Source: Serripes groenlandicus
Taxonomy: Eukaryota; Mollusca; Bivalvia; Cardiida; Cardiidae
Length of the DNA: 64,000 nucleotides
Reading direction: 5' to 3'
Assembly: GCA_031761405.1 (NCBI GenBank)
Contig: JASEVX010000007.1
Span: 57,334,553 to 57,398,552 of the forward strand
The number at the start of each line of letters is the position of its first letter. The stretch's first letter is position 1. Under the pieces are notes generated by a model. That model made no database searches and was not told where the DNA came from. It was given only the letters and a program-made list of their open reading frames with translations. Shown here in pieces: positions 55,760-64,000 of the stretch. Both the position numbers and the translations under genes were made by a program.

Positions 55760-55981
55760 CCCTTTCCCAGCTGCAGACGCATTTTGACGCAAAAGCATCA
55801 GACGACTTTTGAAAACATCGTGGCCAAAGGTGAAATTGCTCATGATGAGCAATTTCACCTTTGGCCATAATGTTATTCAACTCTATTTAACAATTAAGCT
55901 ATCTTTTATGGAGATTTCTCAGGTTTTTGTCACCATTTTTTTTAAAGTCGTCTGCTGAAGATTTGTTGAATGTGGGAAAGG
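55760..55981. mobile_element. M1 with strong core, TTAA on the left
   Basis: TTAA at 55756-55759. CCCTTTCCCAGCTGCAGAC at the left, GAATGTGGGAAAGG at the right. The core GGCCAAAGGTGAAATTGCTC, ATGAT, GAGCAATTTCACCTTTGGCC is perfectly self-complementary as read, including paired substitutions relative to other copies. Confidence 0.85.
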
Positions 55982-56009
55982 ATGAACTCATATCCAACTG
56001 TGCCCGGCT

Positions 56010-56095
56010 TGAACCGTTTTCTACATACAGGCGCTTTCTGACGCTTATGCAGCAGACGACTTTTGAAAACATTGCGACAAGAGGATACATCGACG
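56010..56095. repeat. M1 fragment (left)
   Basis: CGTTTTCTACATACAGG, CGCTTATGCAGCAGACGAC and AAAACATTGCGACAAGAGG. Confidence 0.55.
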
Positions 56096-56566
56096 TATTC
56101 GAGTGATCTCGCGATGTAGGCTTAAACCATAAATGTAAATACAGATTTGTAATTAAATAATAATGAAGAGCAAGCCAGAGATAAAAATATCAAACTGATG
56201 TAAGAATGTTTTCAAAAGACAGATCGAGTCGAGTTAAAAGATATAGTCAAATTATATATCGCGAGGCCACTGTGTGTAATTTTCTGAACCTCCGAAAGTC
56301 GATTTTCGTGTGTCGTGAATTTCGTGTTGTTTTTGTGCGTATTGGCGGCTGTTATAAATGGTATCAAAATGGCGCGTGGAGTCGGGATACAGTTACATAC
56401 AATCCGAATTGTTATTTGCTTAATCAGAATTTTACGACATCATATGGCCTTGCTATTCTCATTAAAATATCACTCTGGGTACAAAATACCCATATTTTGT
56501 AGGTTTCTCAATATAAAAAAAAAATCCCATAAGTTCTAATGCTCTTTATGCAAAAGTGCCCATATC
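56096..56566. other. No gene supported
   Basis: A hydrophobic frame from 56315 opens with GTG rather than ATG and lacks any recognised domain. It is discussed under rejected items. Confidence 0.35.
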
Positions 56567-56806
56567 ACCCGTTCCACGAAAAAAACCAACATTGTGGACT
56601 CTGCGTAAAGTATCGACCCGGATCATCCTAAGCATGCCACACAGGCTAACCCGGAAAGACACCTCATGTTAATTTTTTGTTTCAGGAATCATTACCCTAT
56701 AACTCTATCCCCTGAGACGGAATGTGACGGCCCGGATTAGCCTGCGCGGAATGCGCAGGCTGATCTGGGTTGATGCATTACGCAGAGTCTATAATGTTGG
56801 TTATTA
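56567..56806. repeat. M2, nearly complete, ends eroded
   Basis: CCCGTTCCACGAAAAAAACC, GTGGACTCTGCGTAAAGTAT, CCTGAGACGGAATGTGACGG, GGAATGCGCAGGCTGATC, then TACGCAGAGTCTATAATG and GTTGGTTATTATAATG. Confidence 0.83.
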
Positions 56807-56992
56807 TAATGTTTTAAATACAACATATTTCTCTATTTCCTAGTGCTAATAACGTTTTAATAATACATGTGTCGTTGTCAGAGAGGATTAAAGGGGGGTG
56901 TAATCAACAATTTCGCTTTTCCCTAGGATATTTCTTTTTGATCTGGGGTTTTCTGAAACGGTCCGTAAATGTCAACATATGCCTTGAATTAA
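56807..56992. other. No recognisable feature
   Basis: Nothing supported. Confidence 0.3.
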
Positions 56993-57203
56993 CTCTTTCA
57001 GCGCCGAATTGTTTAAAGAAGACTCTTCGTCCATGTTCAACATAGGTCGTCTCTATTTCCAATTTAATAAAAGCTTTGGGATATTTTGATAATTATGATG
57101 AAATCCAATGCTGATTCCAGGTGAGACAGCTCTTTACGAGCTGGCTCTCCTGAATCTGCATTGTTTTCAAAAATCTCAATATTGCCAATGGCGCTGAATG
57201 AGT
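56993..57203. mobile_element. M4, TTAA on the left
   Basis: TTAA at 56989-56992, CTCTTTCAGCGCCGAATTG at the left and ATGGCGCTGAATGAGT at the right, where TTAA is lost. Core CCAGGTGAGACAGCTC, TTTAC, GAGCTGGCTCTCCTGA. Confidence 0.87.
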
Positions 57204-57283
57204 CCAGTAGAAACTATGCAGATGACTAGATAAAGTTTATTGGTCTTTCCCAACACAATGGCTCGCTTAAGACTTGACTTAAC

Positions 57284-57370
57284 CCTATGTGGACTGGTTG
57301 GTACACAAAAGGATGTATCACTGGGATGACTCTTGTGAGTACCGACAACACGTGGTTTGAGACTCTTTCA
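57284..57370. repeat. M3, degraded core
   Basis: CCCTATGTGGACTGGTTGG, TACACAAAAGGATGTATCAC, GATGACTCTTGTGAGTACC, GACAACACGTGG. It lies between two M4 copies. Confidence 0.72.
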
Positions 57371-57581
57371 AGGTTGTAAGGGATGTGAAATACTCTTCTC
57401 ATCTAATATAATCGTCGACATTCATTCTTAGAATGCTTTCGAGAACACTTTGAATGACCACAATGCATTTAGATATAGTGTCATTAACACAATGAACTGC
57501 GAGAAGAGACCATATAAGCACATCCGCATCTGTTCAATCTCACCATAGCCTAAACCGTCAGCAAGTATGTGATCTCGTTTA

Positions 57582-57786
57582 CTCTTTCACTGCCGAATTT
57601 CACAAAGTCGACTCCTTAATGTAGAAAATTTGACCACTCCATGTTTCGTCCACCATGAAATGTGGTAAGATGTAATTTCTTAGTGGCAAACAATGCAAAT
57701 TTCAGGAGAGACAGCTCGTCATGAGCTGTCTCTCCTGAATCTGCATTGTTTGCAAAAGCCGTGAATTGTCCTTGGCAGAGAAAGGG
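57582..57786. mobile_element. M4, TTAA on the right
   Basis: CTCTTTCACTGCCGAATTTC at the left and TTGGCAGAGAAAGGG, then TTAA at 57787-57790. The core TTCAGGAGAGACAGCTC, GTCAT, GAGCTGTCTCTCCTGAA is perfectly paired and reads AGGAG where the others read AGGTG, with the compensating CTCCT. Confidence 0.88.
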
Positions 57787-57847
57787 TTAAACGAGAACAC
57801 AGTAAATGTAGTATGTGAAATAAATCAGCCTGCACGATAGAACAAGA

Positions 57848-58350
57848 GGCCCAAGAAGGTCATGTATCGTTCAACTTTGGATATATTGTTGTATTTAAAT
57901 AAGGAGGATAATCTTTTATTATTAACTTTAACAGCCATCTTGTTCAGCGCAGGATTATGGTTTGAACATTTTCAGTAGAAGGCCATTTGATGAATAATGA
58001 TTGTGTTTTTAAAATGTTTTTAAGATTGGATTAGCCGTTTAGGAGGATATGTCGCGTTAAAATACTTTTCTATTTATAGCTCTGGTGGCCCAATTGTTTG
58101 AACAATTTTAGTTGGTGGAAACTTAAGGAACATTTGAATTATTTTGCAATTGGGCTAATGGTTTATGAAGAGATGTTTATTTTTAGCTCTTAGTCTTCTT
58201 GTGCAGTGGTGCAGAACGTAAGAACACAGTTTGTAGTGGCAAATTCCTATGATTTTCATTTTAATTGGTCCATTGGTTTAAAAGGTTAGGTTGCTTGAAG
58301 GAAACTGTAATCGGACATACGATGACGACGACTGTGGACATTGAGAGATC
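57848..58350 (+). repeat. Dispersed repeat starting AACAAGAGGCCCAA
   Basis: AACAAGAGGCCCAAGAAGG opens it, then CATGTATCGTTCAACTTTGG, TCTGGTGGCCCAATTG, GCAATTGGGCTAATGG and TTAATTGGTCCATTGG. It is related by its end to the reverse copy ending at about 21770. Boundaries on the right are uncertain. Confidence 0.5.
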
Positions 58351-58564
58351 GTTATATGGCTGGCCCAGTAGGCTTCGTGTTCGGATGGGCTAGAAAAAAG
58401 ACACTTATGCATTCTGGGTAATCATGTGTTACCGTTACAGTGTTTATTGAACACGGGGCTGTTCATATTATAATGATAAACTTTATTGGGCGCGTCCGCC
58501 GGAAGTGGATAGTGTGGCATATGTGAAACAGTAACAGTATATACCCGGACAAGACTATACACAT

Positions 58565-58725
58565 ACACAGTTTAACACTATCCAACATACAACAAATCTG
58601 CAGCAGATGACCTTGAAAACATACACGCAAAAAAAGCTCTCTATAAATGGGAGAATAATAATTAAATAAAGTTGAAAATATTGTGGCAAAAGTCGTCTGC
58701 AGTCGTGATATCAGAAAGTGTCTGT
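58565..58725. repeat. M1, left part and eroded right part
   Basis: ACTATCCAACATACAAC, CTGCAGCAGATGACCTTGA, TTGTGGCAAAAGTCGTCTGC. The central palindrome is deleted. Confidence 0.6.
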
Positions 58726-59547
58726 ATATATATATTATGTAGCCATAACTGCACCTTCTGACATAAAACTAGAAACTAGGCCCCATCAGTGTCGTGTCTA
58801 TACAATGTGATGTCTCCTCGGAGATGCATAGAGACCCTATTCTGTACGGCGCGGTTCATATGTATGTACCCCCTTAAGCTGTAATAATTTTAACATTCTT
58901 TTCTCGACTTTAAAACGGCTTTTAAGCCTGACAATAAGATCGTTATTTTTCCTCATAAAAATATAGAAATATATAGCAGGACAGGTGCGCTGTCTATTTT
59001 AGACGGGTTCAATCTTTCTTTGATTGTATATATATATATAGGAGCCACGGGATGGAAAAACAGACCCCCATAAATTGTCGACCAGTGAAAACCGGAATTA
59101 GCATATGCTTCCTTGTATCTTAATCAAGATGATATCTATTCGTAATCGAGTAAAAACATGCAGTTTAGGCGCATCTATAAACGGGACTGTGGTTGACCAG
59201 ATAAATATGTCTACTGTAAACGAATGCTTTCTGGTTTTACTCGCCAAAGCGTTAACAGTTTCTTTGATTAAGACCACATTTAACACCTCTTCCGTCAGAT
59301 GATTTTTAAAATATTGCAGGAAATGAAGAAACTGCTTATTACATTAATGTTTGACGATTTTTCCAAAAACGTTTATAAAGCAGACCACGCTTGTATCGTA
59401 TGGAATCAGCTATACGTTAAACTACGAGAAGGTCTGTTTCCATGTGACCCGCTTCCACTATCATTACTTTAGCGGTAACTTTTTATCTCTATTATACTTT
59501 TTTATATCTTTTGTTAGTTATGATCTCTTCTATGCACGTTCAATCTT
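58726..59547. other. No recognisable feature; (TA)n at 59027-59040
   Basis: Overlapping short frames on both strands at 59098-59302 have no domain and are probably chance. Confidence 0.35.
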
Positions 59548-59755
59548 CACCCTTTCCCAAAATACAACAAATCTGCAGCAGACGACTTTGAAAACGTTTA
59601 GATAAAAGAATAGAAACTATCTATAAATGAAAGAACAGTTATTGAATTAAATTAAAAATATTCTGGCAGAATGAGAAATTGCTCATGATGTGTTCAAAGG
59701 TCGTATGCAGCAGAGGCGTCAAAAAGCGTTCGTATATGGAAAATTGTAACATATC
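59548..59755. repeat. M1, degraded
   Basis: CACCCTTTCCCAAAATAC, CTGCAGCAGACGACTTTGAA, GAGAAATTGCTCATGATG, AGCAGAGGCGTCAAAAAGCG, CGTATATGGAAAATTG. Confidence 0.7.
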
Positions 59756-60147
59756 TCGATCAGATTTGTAAGCCAATGGCTCAGAGGATGAAAGACGCCT
59801 GGGTGATCTTAAAGTCCCGGTTTCAAATCCAAAGCACACGCTGCTAAAACAGACTTGCGTTCAATGAAATAGTTTGGTTGATCACGGTTCGTAAAGCAGT
59901 AATTTGATTGGTGGATTAGCTACGATTTCGTTTAATTAAAATGTAGAATAAATGACTTTGAAATAAATTATGGTATGGTAAACCATTATACAGCTATTGT
60001 TTAATGTTCATGCCATTAGATTTTCTTTTAAAATTCGAGAAAAAGCTTGTCTTTAATAAAGAATAGTTTGACAAACTTGAAGCTTGGTAACACGACGTAG
60101 GATTTGTTCCATATTGTACCACAAAACATACCATCTAAGTAAATTTT
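59756..60147. other. Possible decayed tRNA-like segment; otherwise nothing
   Basis: AATGGCTCAGAGGATGAAAG and CCCGGTTTCAAATCC (59775-59828) have tRNA promoter-like spacing, but no family was identified. Confidence 0.3.
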
Positions 60148-60210
60148 CCAACATACAACAAATCTGCAGCAGACAACTTTGAACTAATCAGGAGACACTT
60201 ATGGAAACTT
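60148..60210. repeat. M1 fragment (left end)
   Basis: TTTTCCAACATACAACAAAT and CTGCAGCAGACAACTTTGAA. Confidence 0.6.
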
Positions 60211-60904
60211 TCTTTATAGAATGTATCTACTTGGCTATTAAAAGTCCCTCATAATTTAATTAATCGTTAAAAGAGTTAATAGAAGTTGTAACTTCTATTC
60301 CATTACACGTATACACACAAAGAAAGCCCTGTTAAAGACTATGGGAGTATATAAGCTCGCCTATGCCTTCACTGTCAACATGTGCTACAAGACCACTTCT
60401 CGTCTGGCGTGACTCGTATCCCAACCACAAGCATCAGTTTGATTCTATGGCCAATGATGGATGGTGTATACAGTAATAGCATCAACCGCATTAAATGTTT
60501 TATCGTGATTTTAGTAGGTTCATTTTGTAAAACGCTGTAGGTATTACATCCTATGGTTTAGCATCTGCCATTCAGTGAAACACATATTTTGACAAAACGA
60601 GTGGAGCGAATGAATCCATCGTAAATTGTATTAATCAAATCTTGTTTTGTTCGGGATAAGCAGTAATCATTTGTTTCGTTCTTAGTATCTAGGTTACAAT
60701 ACACCAACCAAAATCCTTCTTTGTTTCCATGTAAATCGACCAGTTTCAGTCCTCAATTGTCACACTTTCTAAGCGTTTCGCATGTAGAACACCATATATC
60801 ATTGAAAAGAGTTACCTCCTAGCTTTAAAACAATCCAAAGAAAATGTGGGGTCGAATAATATTTGGGATGTGAAATAGTCTTCAGTCTTCTTATCCAGAG
60901 GTCT
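60211..60904. other. No recognisable feature
   Basis: Nothing supported. Confidence 0.35.
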
Positions 60905-61114
60905 GTCATCTTCCAGTGTAACCTCTGCAGCAGACAACTTTTGAAAACATTGTGGTAAAAGGAGAAATTGCACATAATGAGCAATTTCTCCTGTTGCCAC
61001 ATTGTTTTCAGCTATATTCTGCAAATTGTTCTTTCATTTTTCAGAGATTTCCCATATTTGTATGTAGATGTTTTCCAAGTTGTCTGGTACAAATATGTTT
61101 CATATGGGAAAAGG
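60905..61114. mobile_element. M1, TTAA on the right
   Basis: CTCTGCAGCAGACAACTTTT, core GAAATTGCACATAATGAGC and AATTTCTCCTGTTGCCAC, end CATATGGGAAAAGG then TTAA at 61115-61118. The left end is eroded. Confidence 0.78.
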
Positions 61115-61118
61115 TTAA

Positions 61119-61619
61119 CCACTATACCATGGGTTTGCTCGGTGTGAAAACTGAAGTGGGGGGAGTCAATGTTATTATTTTGCCCCCATACAGATAGGAG
61201 TAACTTAACAGGGGATGGGTACCCACATCAATGCGACCACAACATAAACCGTCTCTTCAAACCATTAACCCCCTTTGTGATGATGTTAATGTTCAAGGCA
61301 TTATTTTAACATAAACAGGAGGTGTCGGAGTAGGGTACTTTGTCTAAACCCTTGCCGGATATGGATGTATAAAGGAAAACGACACACTCGAACACATTCG
61401 GAGAAAGAGTTCTCAACATGTTCAAATATATTCCTGTTTTTCAGATGGTGTAGAAAATTGCTAACTGAGTACGATGTCTTCTTTTTTCATAATATTTTTA
61501 AATGGAAAAGACAAACAAAACAACAACAGCAACATAACGACATCGTTATTTAATTGGTTGAAAAATTAGCGCGCGACTTTCTTAAACTGAAGTTATTGAG
61601 ATCCTAGTGATAATGCATC
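61119..61619. other. No recognisable feature
   Basis: Nothing supported. Confidence 0.3.
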
Positions 61620-62136
61620 ACCACGATTTGTTTGATTTCGTGTTTTGCCTGGATAGGTTACCAGTACTACTTGTCAATGTATCCTCACGCCAACCAGTCA
61701 GTTGAATTGCTTACCATACAATCCTTAAGGCCAAAGGGGGAATGTCATTATAACCTTTTTTAGGTCTTTGGTATGACCCGGGGTCCAATTCCACCAATAT
61801 TACTTAGTTCTAAGTAATACTTTTAAAATACTTAAACGCATATTTCATCATTTTTGTTTCCCTAATAAAAATGGCAAACAATTGCTTTTCTTAAAAATAA
61901 TTATTTGTCAGCAAGGTAACTATTTATGTCCATTTAGTCATATGTACTTAAATTTATTTCACAATTCGTGTATTACAAAATATTAGTGAAACAAAAATCA
62001 TGAATTATGCCTTTAAGTATTTAAGTATTACTTAGCACTAAGTAATGTTGATGGAATTGGACCCTGGTCGGGCATCGAACCTGCTAACTCTAAAACCGCA
62101 GACAGACGCTCTATACCACTACACCACCGATGCGCA
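61620..62136 (-). repeat. SINE-A, reverse, split by M6
   Basis: The 3' side (61640-61780) has TGGATAGGTTACCAGTACTA, CTTGTC and CCAACCAGTCAGTTG. The 5' side (62065-62136) has GGGCATCGAACCTGCTAAC and GACGCTCTATACCACTACAC, the inverted tRNA-like head. M6 lies between, within the GACCCGG...TCGGGCATCG junction. Confidence 0.82.
61781..62064. mobile_element. M6, complete 284-bp copy inserted in SINE-A
   Basis: GGGTCCAATTCCACCAATAT, TTAGTTCTAAGTAATAC at the left; AAGTATTACTTAGCACTAAG, TGGAATTGGACCC at the right. Interior GTTTCCCTAATAAAAATGGC and GTCAGCAAGGTAACTATTTA. Confidence 0.9.
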
Positions 62137-62385
62137 AATAATTATTAATCCATACAGACTAGAGGAAGCCCTTTCCGTCCTTGGTATTTAGAGTATAACT
62201 GTTAGTCATTTACCCGGAGTATCGCATGTCAGACTACAACTGTAATATTGTTGAAAGTTGCATAAAACACTTTTCAAACAATCATTGTGGCTATTCAATC
62301 GCACCTATTGTAAACAAAAAAAAAGGATCCAACTATATTGTAATACAAAGGCACTATTGAGTATCAAATGTGATTGATAAAACAA

Positions 62386-62608
62386 CCCTTTCCAATGATA
62401 ACATCAAATATGCAGCAGACGACTTTGAAAACATCCAGGGAAAACTTTGGCATGTTTCTTTTAATGAAAGTACAATGATTGACCTTTGGTTGAAAATATT
62501 GTGACAAAAGGAGAATTTGCTTATCATGAGCAATTCTCCTTTTGTCGCAAAGTTTTTAAAAAAGCTTCCGCTGCGGTTGCCCCAGAATGCGGTTGTAAGT
62601 TGAAAAGA
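62386..62608. repeat. M1, degraded
   Basis: CCCTTTCCAATGATAACATC, GCAGCAGACGACTTTGAAAA, core GAATTTGCTTATCATGAGC and AATTCTCCTTTTGTCGC, then GCGGTTGTAAGTTGAAAAG. Confidence 0.7.
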
Positions 62609-62984
62609 GATAAAGGAACGAAATGTGCATTGCTTTAAACAAGTCAGGGTTGTAATCAGGCGTCATGGTGTCAATGCACACGACTTCGGGCCTTTGTCGT
62701 CTGCTTTGCTAATGATTTTCAGCAATCAGAAGAAGGAGATAAAATGACGGTATTATAGGCCAGAAAAACAAACGATTATACAGTTCATTTAACGGCCGAT
62801 ATTGCTCCCCAAAAAACCCCTATACACATACATGTATACTGGTTAGCGTTTGCTAAATACCTTCATAATGCCAGTGGTTCAATTAAATCATCAAGATAAT
62901 ACAAAGATCAAACTCTTTTCTTAGCTGCGATGTAGGTTATTTAGTTTTGAATAGTTTAGCTTGTAACCGTTTGTATTAAACGCA

Positions 62985-63170
62985 ATAAAGTCGTCTTTGA
63001 AAACATCTTAGGGATCTTAGTGCATCAGGCAAACTAGAATCAAAGTTGACAATGATGTTGGAAAATGAAACAATGCCTGTTGTGAGCAATACCTTTTTCT
63101 CCACAGTGTTTTTTTTTTAAAGCCGTCAGCTGAAAAGGTGTCAATGTCGTTTACATATGCAGGTAAAGGG
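62985..63170. repeat. M1, TTAA on the right
   Basis: AAAGTCGTCTTTGAAAACAT, AAGCCGTCAGCTGAAAAGGT, and CATATGCAGGTAAAGGG then TTAA at 63171-63174. Confidence 0.65.
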
Positions 63171-63174
63171 TTAA

Positions 63175-64000
63175 ACTCAAAAAGACAAGATAGGTGTTTA
63201 CAGCTCATTGCTTCATTCATATACTTTACTCTTTCCCCGGACTTCTTTCAAATTCATAAATTATTTAATTACCAAACAGAGAAAACGATAACTGTTTTGG
63301 AATAATAAAGACAGAGCTTATATATATTTCACGATGAAAGAGAATCATTTCATACACCTTTTATTTCCAACAGTGTTTCAGAACTATCGGACTTTTCGGT
63401 TGAAACTCACGAGATTACGAGAGGGAAAAGGGACTAGCCCACCCCTCTGAACAGGTGTTTACGTTTACCGTTTACCTTATATGACAGTTTTATTGTCGTC
63501 GTTTAATGAAAAGAATAAAACATCTAAACAATTGAAAACTTAAATATGTTAACATAAGAAACCAGAATGACAGCCATATTATATATGAAAAGGAAAATTG
63601 CTGAAGATTGGAATTATTTCCTATTTCCCCCACAATGTTTTGAGTGTGTCGCCTGCTATAGATGCGTCAACTGTTGTCCGTATCAGAGAAAGGATTTCGT
63701 TATTGTCTCAATTTTCTAGGCCTTCTTCTAAAGGTGATTCAATGTCGGCTCTTCGTAAGTGATACTACTATAAATCTAGAGGCGCTAACTGCTCTTAAAT
63801 CACTGCAGGGTACCCTACGCGCTTCAGTCGAGACTTGTACTACGCGTAGGGGTCAGACAAGGGTGCCTACTAGGGGGTAATCAATTCTGTCAAAATATGT
63901 ACATCCATCAAGTTTATGTTTTACCGTTACTTAACATGCAATGAGAAAATTGTGGCGGTTTTTTTTTATTCTGAATTTCTCATTCATTGAATTTACGAAG
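63175..64000. other. No gene recognised; M1 scrap at about 63590-63690
   Basis: The scrap has GGAAAATTGCTGAAGATTG, CCCCACAATGTTTTGAG and GTGTCGCCTGCTATAGATGC. A hairpin CCCTACGCG...CGCGTAGGG lies at 63813-63851. Confidence 0.4.

Noticed and set aside
56315..56539. Hydrophobic signal-peptide-like frame beginning VNFVLFLCVLAAVI
   Set aside because: The first codon is GTG, which is not a normal animal start. No ATG in frame precedes it and no domain follows. It is likely chance, though a spliced upstream ATG cannot be excluded.
63662..63880. 72-codon frame at the right end
   Set aside because: It begins in an M1 scrap and runs through a CCCTACGCG hairpin. I do not recognise it and the window ends soon after, so it cannot be supported.

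Overview
The window looks like gene-poor, repeat-rich, A+T-rich intergenic or intronic DNA from an animal, most likely a mollusc and probably a bivalve. The organism call is inference. It rests on one metazoan Wnt coding exon and on tRNA-headed SINEs with a GCCGTGATATAACTGA...GGCGTTAAAC tail followed by (AATC)n or (AAAC)n, a tail type I associate with molluscan genomes. No operons, bacterial genes, CRISPR array, rRNA or intact transposase were seen.

The only coding sequence I can support is the last exon of a Wnt gene on the minus strand (37274-37735). It encodes 153 residues with the acylation motif and all 16 cysteines expected in this region, and it resembles Wnt5 most. Its splice acceptor is visible. 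I found no upstream exon in the 26 kb to the right, so the rest of the gene is probably beyond the window or behind a long intron. Nearly all other open frames are chance frames across repeats.

The rest is mostly non-autonomous elements. I define six families of short inverted-repeat elements. M1: TTAA-flanked, CCCTTTCCC ends, about 180-230 bp, roughly 40 whole or broken copies. M2: ends GAGCCGTCCCGCGAG, about 250-265 bp, ten copies or fragments. M3: a 67-69 bp near-perfect hairpin core (CCTATGTTGTGGGTACTC) inside longer inverted ends. M4: TTAA-flanked, CTCTTTCAGCGCCG ends, about 205-210 bp, five copies. M5: ends GGGCTTGGCGTGAAACGG, three copies. M6: ends GGGTCCAATTCCACC, three copies. M1 and M4 have the target site and terminal bases expected of piggyBac-like non-autonomous elements. 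Three SINE groups (A, B, C) carry different tRNA-like heads and bodies but share one 3' tail.

Layout: 1-1000 old tandem repeats; 1-16 kb M1, M2, M3, M5, M6 and SINEs, several nested; 17.1-18.9 kb a 43-bp satellite that appears to have grown out of the end of an M1 copy; 19-36 kb further elements plus block duplications near 23-24 and 26-27.5 kb; 37.3-38.3 kb the Wnt exon and a minisatellite in its upstream intron; 46-49 kb a stretch with few recognisable repeats; 49-57.8 kb dense M1/M2/M4/M6 and an 88-bp tandem array (52.5-53.3 kb) that grew from SINE-A sequence; 58-64 kb scattered M1 copies and a SINE-A split by M6. Clean nested insertions (M1 in M6, M4 in M3, M6 in SINE-A) allow relative dating. 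Coordinates of degraded copies are approximate because they were read by eye.
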